64,000 bases of DNA, taken from Tubulanus polymorphus (Eukaryota > Nemertea > Palaeonemertea > Tubulaniformes > Tubulanidae). Below the pieces are notes generated by a model. It saw nothing but the letters and a program-made list of their open reading frames with translations. It was not told where the DNA came from and searched no databases. Each line of letters begins with the position of its first letter. The stretch's first letter is position 1. The position numbers and the translations under genes were made by a program. The stretch covers positions 1,981,631-2,045,630 of the forward strand of contig NC_134033.1 of assembly GCF_964204645.1 (NCBI RefSeq). The letters run 5' to 3'. This document shows, piece by piece, positions 30,825 to 45,402 of the stretch.

Positions 30825-30924
30825 GGGCCCAGTTTCACAAAAAGGATTAAGGCCTAAATCGATCTAAGATAAACTGAATTAATGAAGATTTAAGAGTTAA
30901 ACCTTTTTGTGAAACTCGGCCCAG
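30825..30924. repeat. Palindromic element related to family G
   Basis: GGGCCCAGTTTCACAAAAAG and CTTTTTGTGAAACTCGGCCC form a near-perfect inverted repeat around a 55-60 bp AT-rich centre. No coding capacity. Confidence 0.7.
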
Positions 30925-30974
30925 GCTCTGGGAAATAACGCCTCTTTATAAATACTCATTGTACCGATTTTTTT

Positions 30975-32810
30975 TTCGGTGAAAAATTTGAAAATTTAGA
31001 AAAAACAATATGAAAGACTAGAAAAGGGGAAGTTAGTATCTTTATTATATTCGGGTATTAATTGTTTATGAATCGCGAAAAAAACGCGCGGTCAACAGCA
31101 TTATCCGAATTCCCTGATGATGAGTTTTCCAGGTTTTTTAGGTAAAATTTGTCGAATTCCCCGAGATTTCCCCGATAGCTTCTAGATTTTTTTCTGAAAC
31201 CCGAGTTTTACAGGCCAGCGGTCACCCTGGCCCGAAACATGCGTATCGGTAAAGCGATTTAATTTCAGTGCGCTATAGGGCATCGAGGGTGTCGCGTTGC
31301 TACTACGTGTTTAGGGAAAAGACGAAACTCGATGCCCTGTTGGGTGGAGTTCACAATACGTGGCGAAATCTCATGGTTATATATATAGTGTATAATGTGT
31401 ATCGTGTGTTTATCTCTAACACTGAAAGGCAGGGGCGTGCTCGTTTCATCGCTAAAACAGCACACGCGCGTGCACATCGTCACAAAAATAAATCAAACGA
31501 ATTGTTTTACGAAGAGTTGAAACCAATTTTGACATTACACTAGACTCCGCGCTATGATCTCACGGGACCAATAAACGTTCGGCTCTGAAGCAAGCGAGTT
31601 CCGGTATAGTTTGAGTGACGATGGGTCGTCATCGACGAGAGTTAGGGATAATTTTGCCATTTTGAACATTTGTCACCAAAGGCAGTGTTCTCCACAACAG
31701 GTTTTCAAAGGGGCGACCAACCGTTAGATTATTTTTCATTTTTACTACTCTGAAAATCAGCCACCCCTTATAGAATATCTGCTGCCCCTACCAGAGCACA
31801 GACATCAATATTCTATCAATGCTGATAATTGCCTTGAAATATATTGAGCTCATATGAAAAATAGAAGATTACACCAAGATTAAACTTTAATTGTCAATAT
31901 ATTTTTTTCGGGGGGGGAGGATTGAAAGCCTTGCGCGATGTCATACACTTAACAATGAATTTAAGATTCCAGTATAGGCCTATACGGAAAACACTGAAGG
32001 CATGGCACATATTTTAAATGGTGCTATTCGGTTTAATAGTGGATGCGGAGTTTTAAAAAAATGGCTCGGAATCAGAATGAATCAAGTCGGATTCATTTCC
32101 GATTTAAATGAATCGCACCACCAGCCAAAAATGGTCAAACCCGTCAGCTCAATTAGTATCACTTCAGCTCAATTAGATTATATGGAAATAGGAAACTATT
32201 AAGTGGGTTAGGTCCAGGAATGTGACAGGCTTTCAGAATGTGGCAGCCTCTTGTAAATGTCTGTAGCAGGGACTGAAATTGTGGCAGGCTCTGGGAACAA
32301 TTACGTGGAAAAAATCGGCTGTGAAATCGTGCTCAAGAAATGTATTCATATTTTATGCATTCGTTTTCTCACTTTTTATGCAAATTATTATCGATATACG
32401 TAACAATCGTCCGTGTATAAAACCGCACCACTATTTCAGAGCATCGTCGAGTTCTATTTTCGTTAGATTTTCAAAAAAGACGACGAGAAAATATGATTTC
32501 TTTTTAAAACGTTTTACCAGGTGAAATCAACGGAAGGAGTATTTGTACAGCATATATACATATATATAAAAGTTTCTCTCTGTTTTTTTATTTCCTTTGA
32601 GCTTAGATTTTGTTTTGTGTCAAACAGAACGTCGTTTTTAGCGACAACTTTGGGAGTGAAATAATCAGAAAAAAAAAGTCATTCGGAGAGGATATCTTTC
32701 AGTCTGACCCGTATCCCGGCGGTGAAAGAAATACCCTTTTCTAGAATTCCCTTGCCTTATTATTATTTCTCTGTGATGATTACAGCTCTTTTTGACATGA
32801 GGCTAAAAAA
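30975..32810. other. Intergenic; family E fragment and weak open frames only
   Basis: A family E fragment lies at about 31110-31230. An inverted pair (GGGCATCGAGG at 31279 and CTCGATGCCC at 31329) could form a hairpin. The open frames at 31268-31543 and 32002-32524 have no recognisable domain, and I saw no exon chain. Plus-strand AATAAA at 31570 could serve the upstream gene but is far from its stop. Confidence 0.4.
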
Positions 32811-32816
32811 CGGAAT

Positions 32817-32969
32817 GCCTTGTTTCTCTCATAACCAGCCCGCTCATTTTCTAAAACTGCGATAGAATTAGTCCGTTATTGTTAGCTTGATCATGATTTT
32901 CTTAAAGTAATGTATAGGCTAGATAGGCGGTTCAACCTTTAAGCTGAGCAGAAATGAGACACAAGGTAG
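32817..32969. repeat. Inverted-repeat element, family I
   Basis: GCCTTGTTTCTCTCAT at the left and AATGAGACACAAGG at the right. The interior shares AGTAATGTATAGG and AGATAGGCGG with the copy at 30.3 kb. Confidence 0.7.
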
Positions 32970-33449
32970 GCCTATCAATTTTTTTTTTCGCCTTTTAAGT
33001 GCCTTCGATTTAGATATAGGAAGGGCTAGTCATAATTTCCAGGGTCGCAGAAGTCTTGAGATCTGTCGATTGCGTTTTTCTAATTTAACCCTTTGGCCCT
33101 AATGAACGACCAAATATGGTCGATTAAATCGATCCTCGAGGAACAACCTTGTTAAATGGGTCAACGTCAGTTACCAGCTTTGGATATTTCGCTTAATATT
33201 TTTATTAAATATCTCTATTGAAAAATTGTCAAAGGTCCTCTTTTTATTCAACTAGAATTAGAGAAAGGATCGGCCATTTTTGGGATGTCCTTCATTGTAA
33301 AACACATTGTTAAATGGATACAAATTTATCCTTAAATCAACAAGTGTTTTTAAGGTGGTGGTAAATGGCAAAAACGCTGAAATTAACCGGGCTGAAATTG
33401 ATTAAATTTTCAATTGAATGTCCGGACATTTCAAATGATTATCAATTTA

Positions 33450-34013
33450 TAAACAGTCAAACTCGCTTTAAGTCGTAATTTCGATAAGTCGTCATATAAC
33501 CGAAGTCATCTCTATTTTTGAGTTTAAATTTAAAGTTAAATTTATATTTCATATTAAGTTTGCTAAATATATTAAACAGGTCATTTTGGATAGGTCATAA
33601 CATTACTGAAGTTGTCTTTTCGGGTCCCAATTTGTAGTAAGAATTCAATATACTAAGTGCAAGTAGTCACATTTATGTAAGTCATCTCTATTTCCAACAT
33701 TTCCATTTCTGAATCGATTTATTAACTGTCATGACCGTGCTGAGTGCCCTTCAAAGTCAGCGTAAAATATTTGGCTCAAGATTTTGCGAAATTTTGACAC
33801 AATTTTCATGCGTTTTTATTCTCGAATGATTTTTTCAGGTACCTGACTTGTATTCTAATTTAGGTACGTCCGTTTTCGATAGGAAAGCGGCCCTTTCATC
33901 TTGAAATAGAACTGCCCCTCAAAAAAGCTCGGCACCGGCCTAAGTGTTAGCTATCATTTGGATAAGTTGTCAACACAATTAACAATGTCCCGAGCGAATT
34001 TGAGTGTAGTTGA
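33450..34013. repeat. Diverged Tc1/pogo-like element
   Basis: ACAGTCAAACTCGCTTTAAG at the left and GAGCGAATTTGAGTGTA at the right are imperfect inverted ends, with ATAAGTCGTC-type subterminal blocks. Resembles the pogo-like element at 23914 but is much decayed. Confidence 0.4.
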
Positions 34014-34512
34014 TTTTTTTTCTAAACTTGATTCCTATATAACTGCTAATATTCTGCAAGACTGATTCTGAAAAAACATTTATGAGGAGTGAGTGAAAAA
34101 AATTGAAAACGTTTCATGTTTCATAAAAATGTATCTTAATAATATGTGATATGATTAATTACTAACTATTATTGTTAACTATTTATTGATAACTAAAAAT
34201 AAATTTCTGATGTTTAAAAAAAAAATTATTTGTTTTATTTGACAATCTTCGTGGTTTTTTGCCACCCTCTTTGAAATTTTAAGTTTTTCATTCGATTTAG
34301 TTGGAAATTGCGATTTTTTCAAAAATTGCATATCGAACTTCAGATTTGAAGTGAATGAACAGAGGCTCGTATCAGAGTTGATGTAGGTATCTGTAAAAAC
34401 GATATCTCCTAATCCTGGTTGAAAAAATTGTTTTTTTGAATAAAGACTCTTTTATATACATTAAGACACAGGGTTAACAGGTTATCGTATCAACAATACC
34501 TATATTTCAGAT

Positions 34513-34668
34513 ACAAGCCCCTGTGAGATGATAAGCAAATTTCACGCATTGGCGACCAGCAACCTGCTCGACGTGGCAAGCACGAGTTATGGTTTTAGAC
34601 GGTACGGCGGCCTAGGACGACCCGACAGCCGACGGCGTCCGAGGTGCCTCGGATGCCACTTCAGAAAC
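34513..34668 (+). other. Candidate terminal exon of a small basic peptide, unproven
   Basis: After an acceptor (CCTATATTTCAG) an open stretch of about 52 codons contains MISKFHALATSNLLDV and then an Arg-rich end with two Cys (RCLGCHFRNPSLKN), then a stop. It is richer in GC and CpG than its flanks. A second frame (34644-34862) overlaps its end. No upstream exon or family was recognised. Confidence 0.2.
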
Positions 34669-35258
34669 CCATCTCTAAAGAATTAAGCGAAATTAAATTG
34701 AACATCGTCAAAATCAAAACGTTCTTCTGGTTGTATCGATTGTGTAATGATTTGAAATTGATTACCTTTAAGCGGACCGGTTATTCAATGACGGCTAGAT
34801 CGAAGTGGCGAGGCGTTCTCAAGCTCCACACTATCCAATCCACGAAGGGCAAGATATCATAAAATACAATTCGAAAACTCGAAACGACGGCTCCCGCGGG
34901 AATTTAATTTAAGCCTTATCGTCGGAGTCACGTCTAACTTATTTCTGATATGAGAAGCATTTCGCTGATTTAATCTTTCAGATACGTTATTTTCGAATGA
35001 ACACGTAGAAAAGGGATAATAATGTTTTCTCTGAGCGTCACCGGCACGAATCAAATCTACCAGATGGTGCTGCCACCTTCACGATCATAATCTTTTTATT
35101 TTGCTTTTCAAATGGGAAAATTTCTTGGATATATAAAAAAATAACTTTAATCAGAATTTTCTAACTAGAAATTTCATAGGCCCGCGCCAGGGCAGCTCGA
35201 ATATGGCTAGGGTGTAGCCCGGTTGGTGCTGCCACCTAACCGCAGCTGTTGTTTCAAA

Positions 35259-35303
35259 ATGGCGGACGTCATCAACGAGAAATCGAATTTTCCGAATTTC
35301 TAG
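35259..35303 (+). CDS. Upstream open reading frame in the LCMT1 leader
   Basis: A 14-codon frame (MADVINEKSNFPNF) lies 41 bp before the LCMT1 start. Its context, AAAATGG, is at least as good as that of the main ATG. If the transcript starts upstream of it, it would reduce or regulate LCMT1 translation. It overlaps a GACGTCAT half-CRE. Confidence 0.4.
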   Translation: MADVINEKSNFPNF

Positions 35304-35344
35304 AGTGATTTTTCACGATTTTCTGACTAGAAAGCGACCGAATA

Positions 35345-38597
<3,253 letters not shown>

Positions 38598-38884
38598 TGA
38601 GACTCTCTGAGAGTAAGAGGAGAGGGTGGGTTTCGTGCGTGCGACCCACTGCGGCAACAACGGCTTTAAACTGAGAAAATTGTGCTCGAAAAAAAAAAAA
38701 CCGTGATTTTTCGCCTTGTTCTTTACGTATGAATGCATCGTATTAACCGTGCTGTGAATCGTTCTCCGATATTTGTGCCATACCTGATTGACTTCGTGTT
38801 GACTTCGAAAACCGGACACTTATTTATGAGTCAAAAGCGCCGATGAATTAATATCTGAACGTGCTGGTAATTTGAAAATTCTTA

Positions 38885-39128
38885 AAATATTCCACCTCAG
38901 TGCGGTGTATAGCGGGCGTACCGCTTTAGTGCATCTACACCGCAGTGCGGCGTATCGTTACTTACTATTTCACCGTTTGACAGATGCTGCAATTTATCAA
39001 TAGACATTAAAAACGAATAACGTGAATACACTGGTGCGGAGTACTAGCAAATTCCATCACTGATTTATACACCGTACTGCGATGTAGCCGTTGATACACT
39101 GCACTGCGGTGTAGGCACACTGAAAGGG
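38885..39128. repeat. Family C element, reverse copy
   Basis: Contains CACCGCAGTGCGGCGTATCG, CACTGCACTGCGGTG and the end CACTGAAAGGG. It follows LCMT1 and may lie within its 3' region. Confidence 0.65.
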
Positions 39129-39754
39129 TTTAAGTCTGAATCATCTAAAAAAAATCCTACAAAATCTGGATTATCGGGATACTAACACCATACCTTCACT
39201 AGTAGTAGACTTTGTGAACTGTGGATAATTTTTGCATATCAAATATTTATTACCGTAGCCCTGTACGTAATGTAGAAGTAGTTGTTACCCGAATAAGTCT
39301 TACAGTTTACAGTTACTTTTTCATCTCTTGAACTTTGAGAAAGTTTTTTCTCGGAAATTTTTGATTGAAATATTGCTGCTTAACTTAATAATAATAATAA
39401 ATGAATATTAATCCTATATAGATGTTAAGATCGTCCTCACTTGCCACGGCGGTATACTCAGCCCGACGAAGCAGGCTGCTGGCAAGTGAGGACGATTTGT
39501 TAGTGTATTATATACGAGCAGGCTTTGTGAAGCTTTGTTTTTTTTGTTACGGCTGACGAAATAAATACAGTATTTTTTGTTGAAAATTAATAATCGTTTT
39601 ATCGCAATTCGAATTTTTGGTACGTGATTTGTCCGGTAGGTGGCGCTAAGCGAGAAAATGTAAAGAAGACTTCGAGAAGAACAAGGTGGCCGAATTGGGG
39701 AACTACAAATCATTCCTTACGCAATGATGTTAACAAAACAGAAAGTTATGTCCA

Positions 39755-39893
39755 GGGGCCGGTTCCATAGTCAAGGCTTAAGACCAAAAGTTGTCTTAAA
39801 TCTTAAGACTGGTCTTAGTTGTTAGATTGGCTATAGAACTAAGTTGCTTTTAGACTGGTCTTAAGTCTAAGCCCTCACTATGGAACCGGCCCC
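39755..39893. repeat. Family A element, compact intact copy
   Basis: GGGGCCGGTTCCATAGT and its perfect reverse complement bound a 139-bp element. The interior (CTTAAGACTGGTCTTAG...TAGATTGGCTATAGAAC) is the source of the 47-bp tandem unit seen at 0.1, 2.8 and 4.8 kb. It is the best reference copy for the family. Confidence 0.8.
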
Positions 39894-40312
39894 AGGAGCT
39901 GGATGCAGTATACATTTAAGACTAAAGGAGAAACTGCAATTAAAGTGTCCCAAACGGTTATGCGTCACCTAACACTAGCGCCACATTCAGGAGAGGTGAC
40001 CTAAAATGCAGCTGGACCCAATCTAAATATAGCGGCCTCAGATTGGCGTGATACCGTGTTGCATTCACTTTCACTGCTGAGTGACAAGCGCGGGTTTGAG
40101 TCCTGCTGGCTGCTTACAGCGAGCGGGCAACACTTCACTCCCTGGGTTCAGTCGTGATGTTAATTTATGAACAGTCCAATAGGGTTAGTCTCGGGAAAAC
40201 AAAGATAGCAAGTACGACTGGTCTTAAGATTAAGAGGACCACTTTCGAACCAGTTTTCAAAGATTAGTACTTCAGACATTTTGCGAGTGACATGTCCGGT
40301 ACATACAACACT

Positions 40313-40662
40313 AGAACCCCCCCCCCCTGTACATGCAACACTAGTACACCCACCCTGTACATGCAACACTAGTACACCCCCACCCCCCTGTACATACAAC
40401 ACTAGAACCCCCCCCCCCCCCCTGTACATGCAACACTAGTACACCCACCCTGTACATGCAACACTAGTACACCCCCCCCCCCCCTGTACATACAACACTA
40501 GTACACCCCCCCCCCCCTGTACATACAACACTAGTACACCCACCCTGTACATACAACACTAGTACACCCCCCCCCCCCTGTACATACAACACTAGTACAC
40601 CCACCCTGTACATACAACACTAGTACACCCCCCCCCCCCTGTACATACAACACTAGTACACC
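40313..40662. repeat. C-tract minisatellite
   Basis: About eleven units of CTGTACATACAACACTAGTA followed by a run of C that varies from about 3 to 14 bases. Alternate units carry CACCCACC instead of the long C-run. Strand-biased C runs make i-motif or G-quadruplex structure and length instability likely. Confidence 0.95.
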
Positions 40663-40904
40663 CAAAGCCTGTTATATATCAATCAATGTAATGCGCTATT
40701 CAAATAAACATTGTATAAAAATTTACGCTATTTCTCGTTTGAAGCACATGATAACCTAGTTTTACGCACAGCAGACGGTTACACAATATCCACAAAAAAA
40801 ACTATTGAATTCAGTTGTGATATGAACGGAGAGCGTGTGATCTGTAGAGGTTAGTGATTTAATAATACATATCTGTGAACTACTCATTCAGCGGGCATCA
40901 ATCT

Positions 40905-41660
40905 GTTGACTGAAACCTGCAGCCTGAAACCTGCAGCTCTGTAGACTGAAACCTGCAGCCCTGTAGACTGAAACCTGAACCCCTGTAGACTGAAACCTGA
41001 ACCCCTGTAGACTGAAACCTGCAGCCCTGTAGACTGAAACCTGAGAAGGGTACAGTGCCAGGCTGACGAGGCGCAGGGTTCAGGCTGAGAGGGGTACAGT
41101 GTCCAGGCTTGGAAAGTGCAGGGTCTAGGCTGAAGGGGTGAAGGGTCTAGGACGGGGGAACAGGCTAGCAGGGGTACAGTGTCCATGCTGAGAGGGGTAC
41201 AGTGTCCAGGCTTCAGGGAGGTGTACGGTCCAGGCCGAGGATGGTGAAGGGTCCAGGCCGAGGAGGTGCAGTGTCCAGGCCGAGGAGGTGCAGGGTACAG
41301 GCCGAGGACGGTGCAGGGTCAAGGCCGAGGATGGTGAAGGGTCCAGGCCGAGGAGGTGCAGTGTCCAGGCCGAGGAGGTGCAGGGTACAGGCCGAGGACG
41401 GTGCAGGGTCAAGGCTGAGGAGGGTGAAGGGTCCAGGCTGAGAAGGGTGAAGGGTCCAGGCCGAGGAGGTGCAGGGTACAGGCCGAGGACGGTGCAGGGT
41501 CAAGGCTGAGGAGGGTGAAGGGTCCAGGCTGAGGAAGGTGCAGGGTCCAGGCTGAGGAGGGTGCAGGGTCCAGGCCGAGGAGGTGCAGGGTACAGGCCGA
41601 GGACGGTGCAGGGTCAAGGCTGAGGAGGGGATGAAGGGTCCAGGCTGAGAGGGGATCATG
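40905..41660. repeat. Two adjacent G-rich minisatellites
   Basis: Positions 40905-41045 hold a 22-bp unit (CTGTAGACTGAAACCTGCAG). Positions 41050-41660 hold a 20-24 bp unit (AGGGTCCAGGCCGAGGAGGT and variants), with a visible higher-order block repeated near 41235, 41345 and 41460. The four to six open frames here on both strands are artefacts. The region is upstream of the hydrolase gene. Confidence 0.95.
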
Positions 41661-41872
41661 TAGGGAACAGGCTGAGTGAATGAGTAAAGGGTTCACACAG
41701 CAGATTACTACATCTGTTTTTAGAGAGTGATCATCACGTTAATAGTTTATACAGTATTCTATACGAACACGCTGTGTATATAAGCTATAGGATCGTGGAA
41801 TGGAACGACTACATATTTCCAGGGTCGACCAGACACAAACCCTTACAACAATAGACCAGACGAGAGTCGGCA

Positions 41873-44800
41873 ATGATGTCTAAACTAGAATCCATTGTAG
41901 TTAGCGGCGTATTCATGATTTCGATGATCTGGTATTTGACGGCAGAATCAAAGGTAAATCAACGTGTAACTTCTTAAACACTACTTTGGCCCGGATCTCG
42001 GAATATCTTCACTTCTCTACGTCCTGCGTGGATATTGTGAAACTAAAGCGCAGTCCGATTTCTTATTTAGAGATTTAAGCAGTTCAATGATTTTCTAACA
42101 AGTCTAACTGGGTCAAGGAATAAATCCGCAAAACAGGCCCCGAAGACATCATAGATTTTAAAATGTAATTTCTTTCGCAGCAAACTGGATTTTTCGGTTT
42201 CGTTTATTCGTTGTTGTTGTTGCCGTCTGTATTGTTGTTGGTTGCCGCGGTTATCGTCTGCTGCCCGCGCGATTTACCGGCAGACGGACTGAAAGATCGG
42301 TGGAAAATACGAATAATACTGACGATTCGTAACATCATCAATCTTGTGGTAAGAATTGATCGAACAAAATTATGAATTCCCTTCCCTTTTAAGGGCACAT
42401 AGATTTAGGGGCTTCATTGATGGGGGGACAAAATAATCACTGGAAATATTTTGAAATTTGTCGGTTGTTACCACGGTTTCCATGCAGGGAAAAATAAATC
42501 CCGAATACCCAGATTACCTGATCTTTCCAATTTCAGTGCATCTACACCAAAGTGCAGTGTATAAATCGGTGATGCACTTTGCAAGTACACGGCACTGCCG
42601 TATACTGGTTTTATTCGCGATTAGTTATTCTCTCCATTGAAAGATGGCAGCACTTGTCAAACATAATACGTGCGAAATGTGAGTAACCTACAATACACTG
42701 CACCACGGCGTAGACACACTATAGTGAATAAATGATATAAAGATTCCAAGTCCAAACTCTAAAAATTTCAAATTATCTCCAGCACTTTCGGGTACAAATG
42801 AGGCAGCACTGTAAGGATTAACCCCTTTCCATCGATAACCTATTATAAACGGACGATTAGGTAGTTTTATATCTATAACAACAGGGCGGTGTTGTATGTT
42901 ATTTCGGATTTGCATGTTACACGACGTCTACGGCGCGTATGTACAACTATCTGCTGTCGATCGGCCAGTCGTACCTGGGAGTAATAGTGAGTACATGTAT
43001 CTTAAGTCCTTAAGATGTTAAAGTTAAGACTCACTGGTCTACGTTAAATCACAAGCCATATTCGAATTCGTTAATTTTTTCAGGAGTTCGACGACGCAAT
43101 CGAAGGTGTCAAAGTGAAGATTTTTAAGCCGACAGAAGTTGAAGATAGCGATGAGTTGATACCAGGAGTTGTGTACATTCACGGCGGAGGTTGGACTAGC
43201 ATGAGTACAGGTCAGTCATTTCAAAATCATGTCAGACATGACATTGAAATATTTCAACTTGGTTTTTAATTGAAAGGACATCCGATGGCCTAGCTCGGAC
43301 AGTTTTAGTAATGTCTATATTAACATTGCCTTAGAAGACGTCAGGTGGCATAGCTCGATCTGTTTTGGCAATGTCTATTTTAGTTCAATAGTAGTGACTA
43401 ATGATACACCGCGCTGTGGTTTAGATGCAATAAAGCGGTATGCCTGTAATACACCGCACTACGGTGGAATTGTCTAAATTTTCAAATTAGAACTTTCTGC
43501 ACTGAAACCCCTAGGTTTACGTCAAACCCAGTCGCGTTGTACCTTGCTAGTGTATTAATAATACGCCGCGCTGTGGTTTAGATGCAATAAAGCGGTATGC
43601 CCGTAATACACCGCACTGCGGTGGTCATCAAATGTAAATCATTTTCTGAAAACAGAAACGCACAGACGATTGACGAGTTTGTTGTGCAAACATCTGAACA
43701 AAATAGTCATCTCAATCAGGTAGGTGACATCGAGCAACTACGAGCAACTATTTCAGCACGGACGTTTTAAAGAAACGCTTGATGATGGATGAATCAGTTT
43801 TCATCGTTGTGTATTTCAGTTACAGCGTCGTACCCGAGGTACATTTTCCGCAACCGGTCGACGAATGTTTGAAAGTGACGAAATATCTACTGAATCACGG
43901 TGACCATAAATATCGGATCAAACGAGATGATATCATCATAGCCGGTGAGATATCTCAATAAATCCCCCCTATGACATCATAGTTATCTATTATTCAATCC
44001 TTCTGGAAAAGATCAGATTGCCTAATGGATCGACTATACCCTTCGAGAATAAATGACTGCCTTCCCCCTATGACATATCACTATGTTTATCAAAGAGATC
44101 CTCTCCTCGAATAGATGGCTGCTTCCATGAACTCCCCCTATGACATCATCAAATTGATCTAACAAATTGATCTAACACCCGATCCAGAATTATGGCTGCC
44201 ACCATCTAACCCCCTATGACATCATCAAATTGATCTAATGCCCCATCCACAATGGATTACTGCCTCCATCAATCCCCCTATGACATCATCAAAAGATTTT
44301 GAAACAAATATTGTCTGATAAGGAAATCTTGAATTGTGTATTTGATGTAGGAGATGACGTTGGAGCCAATATGGCCGCCGTGATTGCGCAAGAGTTACGA
44401 AACGTCGACGATGACACGCCGAGATTAACGAAACAGATTCTCATCGACCCTGTTCTGCAATTCTTCGATTTCGAACTGGCGTCGCACGTCGAGAACGATC
44501 GTTACGATTTGTTGGCGTCGTCGCGGTCGCTCGCGCACCGGTTCCTGTTCTACGTCGATCGCTCGCCGTTTTACGCCACTGAAATATTGCGCAATCGCCA
44601 CGTCGACGCGGCGGATCGCGAAAAATATGGATACCTCGTCGATCGCGGATTATCGACGACCACGCCCGAACCGCGAATTCACGAATATACCCCGCATTCT
44701 TATCAGGATTTAGTGTATTATTACCATGGCGATGCGACGCCGGGTCAGATCCGTCCGCCCGTTACGCGACGATTAACCGACCCGGTCGAAAACGATGCGA

Positions 44801-45075
44801 TCGTCGCCGCCGATTTACGCGCGGCGGTACTTGACCCGCGAGTCGCTCCGCTCATGCGCGACGACCTCGACGGCTTACCGCCGGCCGTTATCGTGACATC
44901 GCGGTACAGCATCACCCGCGACGACGGTTCGATCTACGGCAGACGGTTAGAATCGGCCGGTGTCAAGGTCGTTTCGACGGAATTCGAGCAGACGTTTCAC
45001 GGACACCTCGTTTACGCCCACGTTCTGGAAAGCGCTCGCGACAACGCGATGAAACTCATCGAATTAATTCGTTAA
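41873..45075 (+). CDS. Arylacetamide deacetylase-like alpha/beta hydrolase, catalytic residues replaced
   Basis: Exons 41873-41953, 42181-42348, 42885-42986, 43084-43210, 43656-43719, 43820-43944 and 44351-45075 join in phase to 463 codons plus stop. The N-terminus has two hydrophobic segments (exons 1 and 2), so a membrane anchor in the ER is expected. The oxyanion-hole motif YIHGGGW is intact and SYSVVPEVHFPQPVDE matches AADAC/NCEH1. The nucleophile elbow, normally GDSAGGN, is GDDVGAN, so Ser is Asp. The EHD/QYD of the acid motif before RDDG is RYS, so Asp is Ser. The His of FHG remains. With splice sites and frame intact, a pseudoenzyme is more likely than a dead gene. AADAC relatives hydrolyse neutral lipid and drug esters; this copy probably cannot. 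AATAAA near 45403. Confidence 0.9.
42535..42822. repeat. Family C element in the AADAC-like gene, intron 2
   Basis: TTTCAGTGCATCTACACCAA at the left and GGCAGCACTGTAAGGATT at the right, with the ATGGCAGCAC block inside. Confidence 0.65.
43385..43630. repeat. Family C fragments in the AADAC-like gene, intron 4
   Basis: Two tandem partial copies. The block TGTGGTTTAGATGCAATAAA is repeated at about 43410 and 43570 and is followed by CACCGCACTACGGTGG or CACCGCACTGCGGTGG. Confidence 0.65.
43955..44300. repeat. Family F array in the AADAC-like gene, intron 6
   Basis: Five units with CCCCCTATGACATCATCAAA, ending about 50 bp before the acceptor of exon 7. Confidence 0.75.
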
Positions 45076-45107
45076 TTAATTCCGTTTCTTATCAATAACT
45101 ATGAATT

Positions 45108-45402
45108 AACCCTCAACACGTCTCTACACCGCAGTGCGGTGTATAAATCAGTGGACTTCTGTAGTACACTATGTCATGGTGTATGGATTTTGTCAGTACG
45201 TAATTTGTCTTTATCTCTATTGAAAGATGGCAGCACCTGTCAAACAAAGTGAAATATTAGTAACTAACGATACACCACACCGCGGTGTAGACGCACTAAA
45301 GCGATATGCCCGTTATTCAACGCACTGAGATGGAATTTTTCAAAAATTCAAAATTATCTCCAGCACTTTTAAGGGTATGAATAAGTCGGCCCTGAAAGGG
45401 TT
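45108..45402. repeat. Family C element, complete copy
   Basis: Starts AACCCTCAACACGTCTCTAC, carries CACCGCAGTGCGGTGTATAA, and ends in CTGAAAGGGTT. It follows the stop of the AADAC-like gene by 33 bp, so it is probably in its 3' UTR. Confidence 0.75.

Noticed and set aside
40030-40112. Third tRNA-like sequence (GGGTTTGAGTCCTGC resembles a B box)
   Set aside because: The A box is too weak and no paired stems were found; it may be a decayed SINE but cannot be supported.
41125-41696. Pro/Ser-rich frames up to 148 codons upstream of the AADAC-like gene
   Set aside because: Product of a G-rich minisatellite; no splice link to the gene downstream.
41873-45075. Treating the AADAC-like gene as a pseudogene
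   Set aside because: All six introns have proper borders, the frame is intact for 463 codons and the oxyanion hole is kept, so a pseudoenzyme is the better reading.
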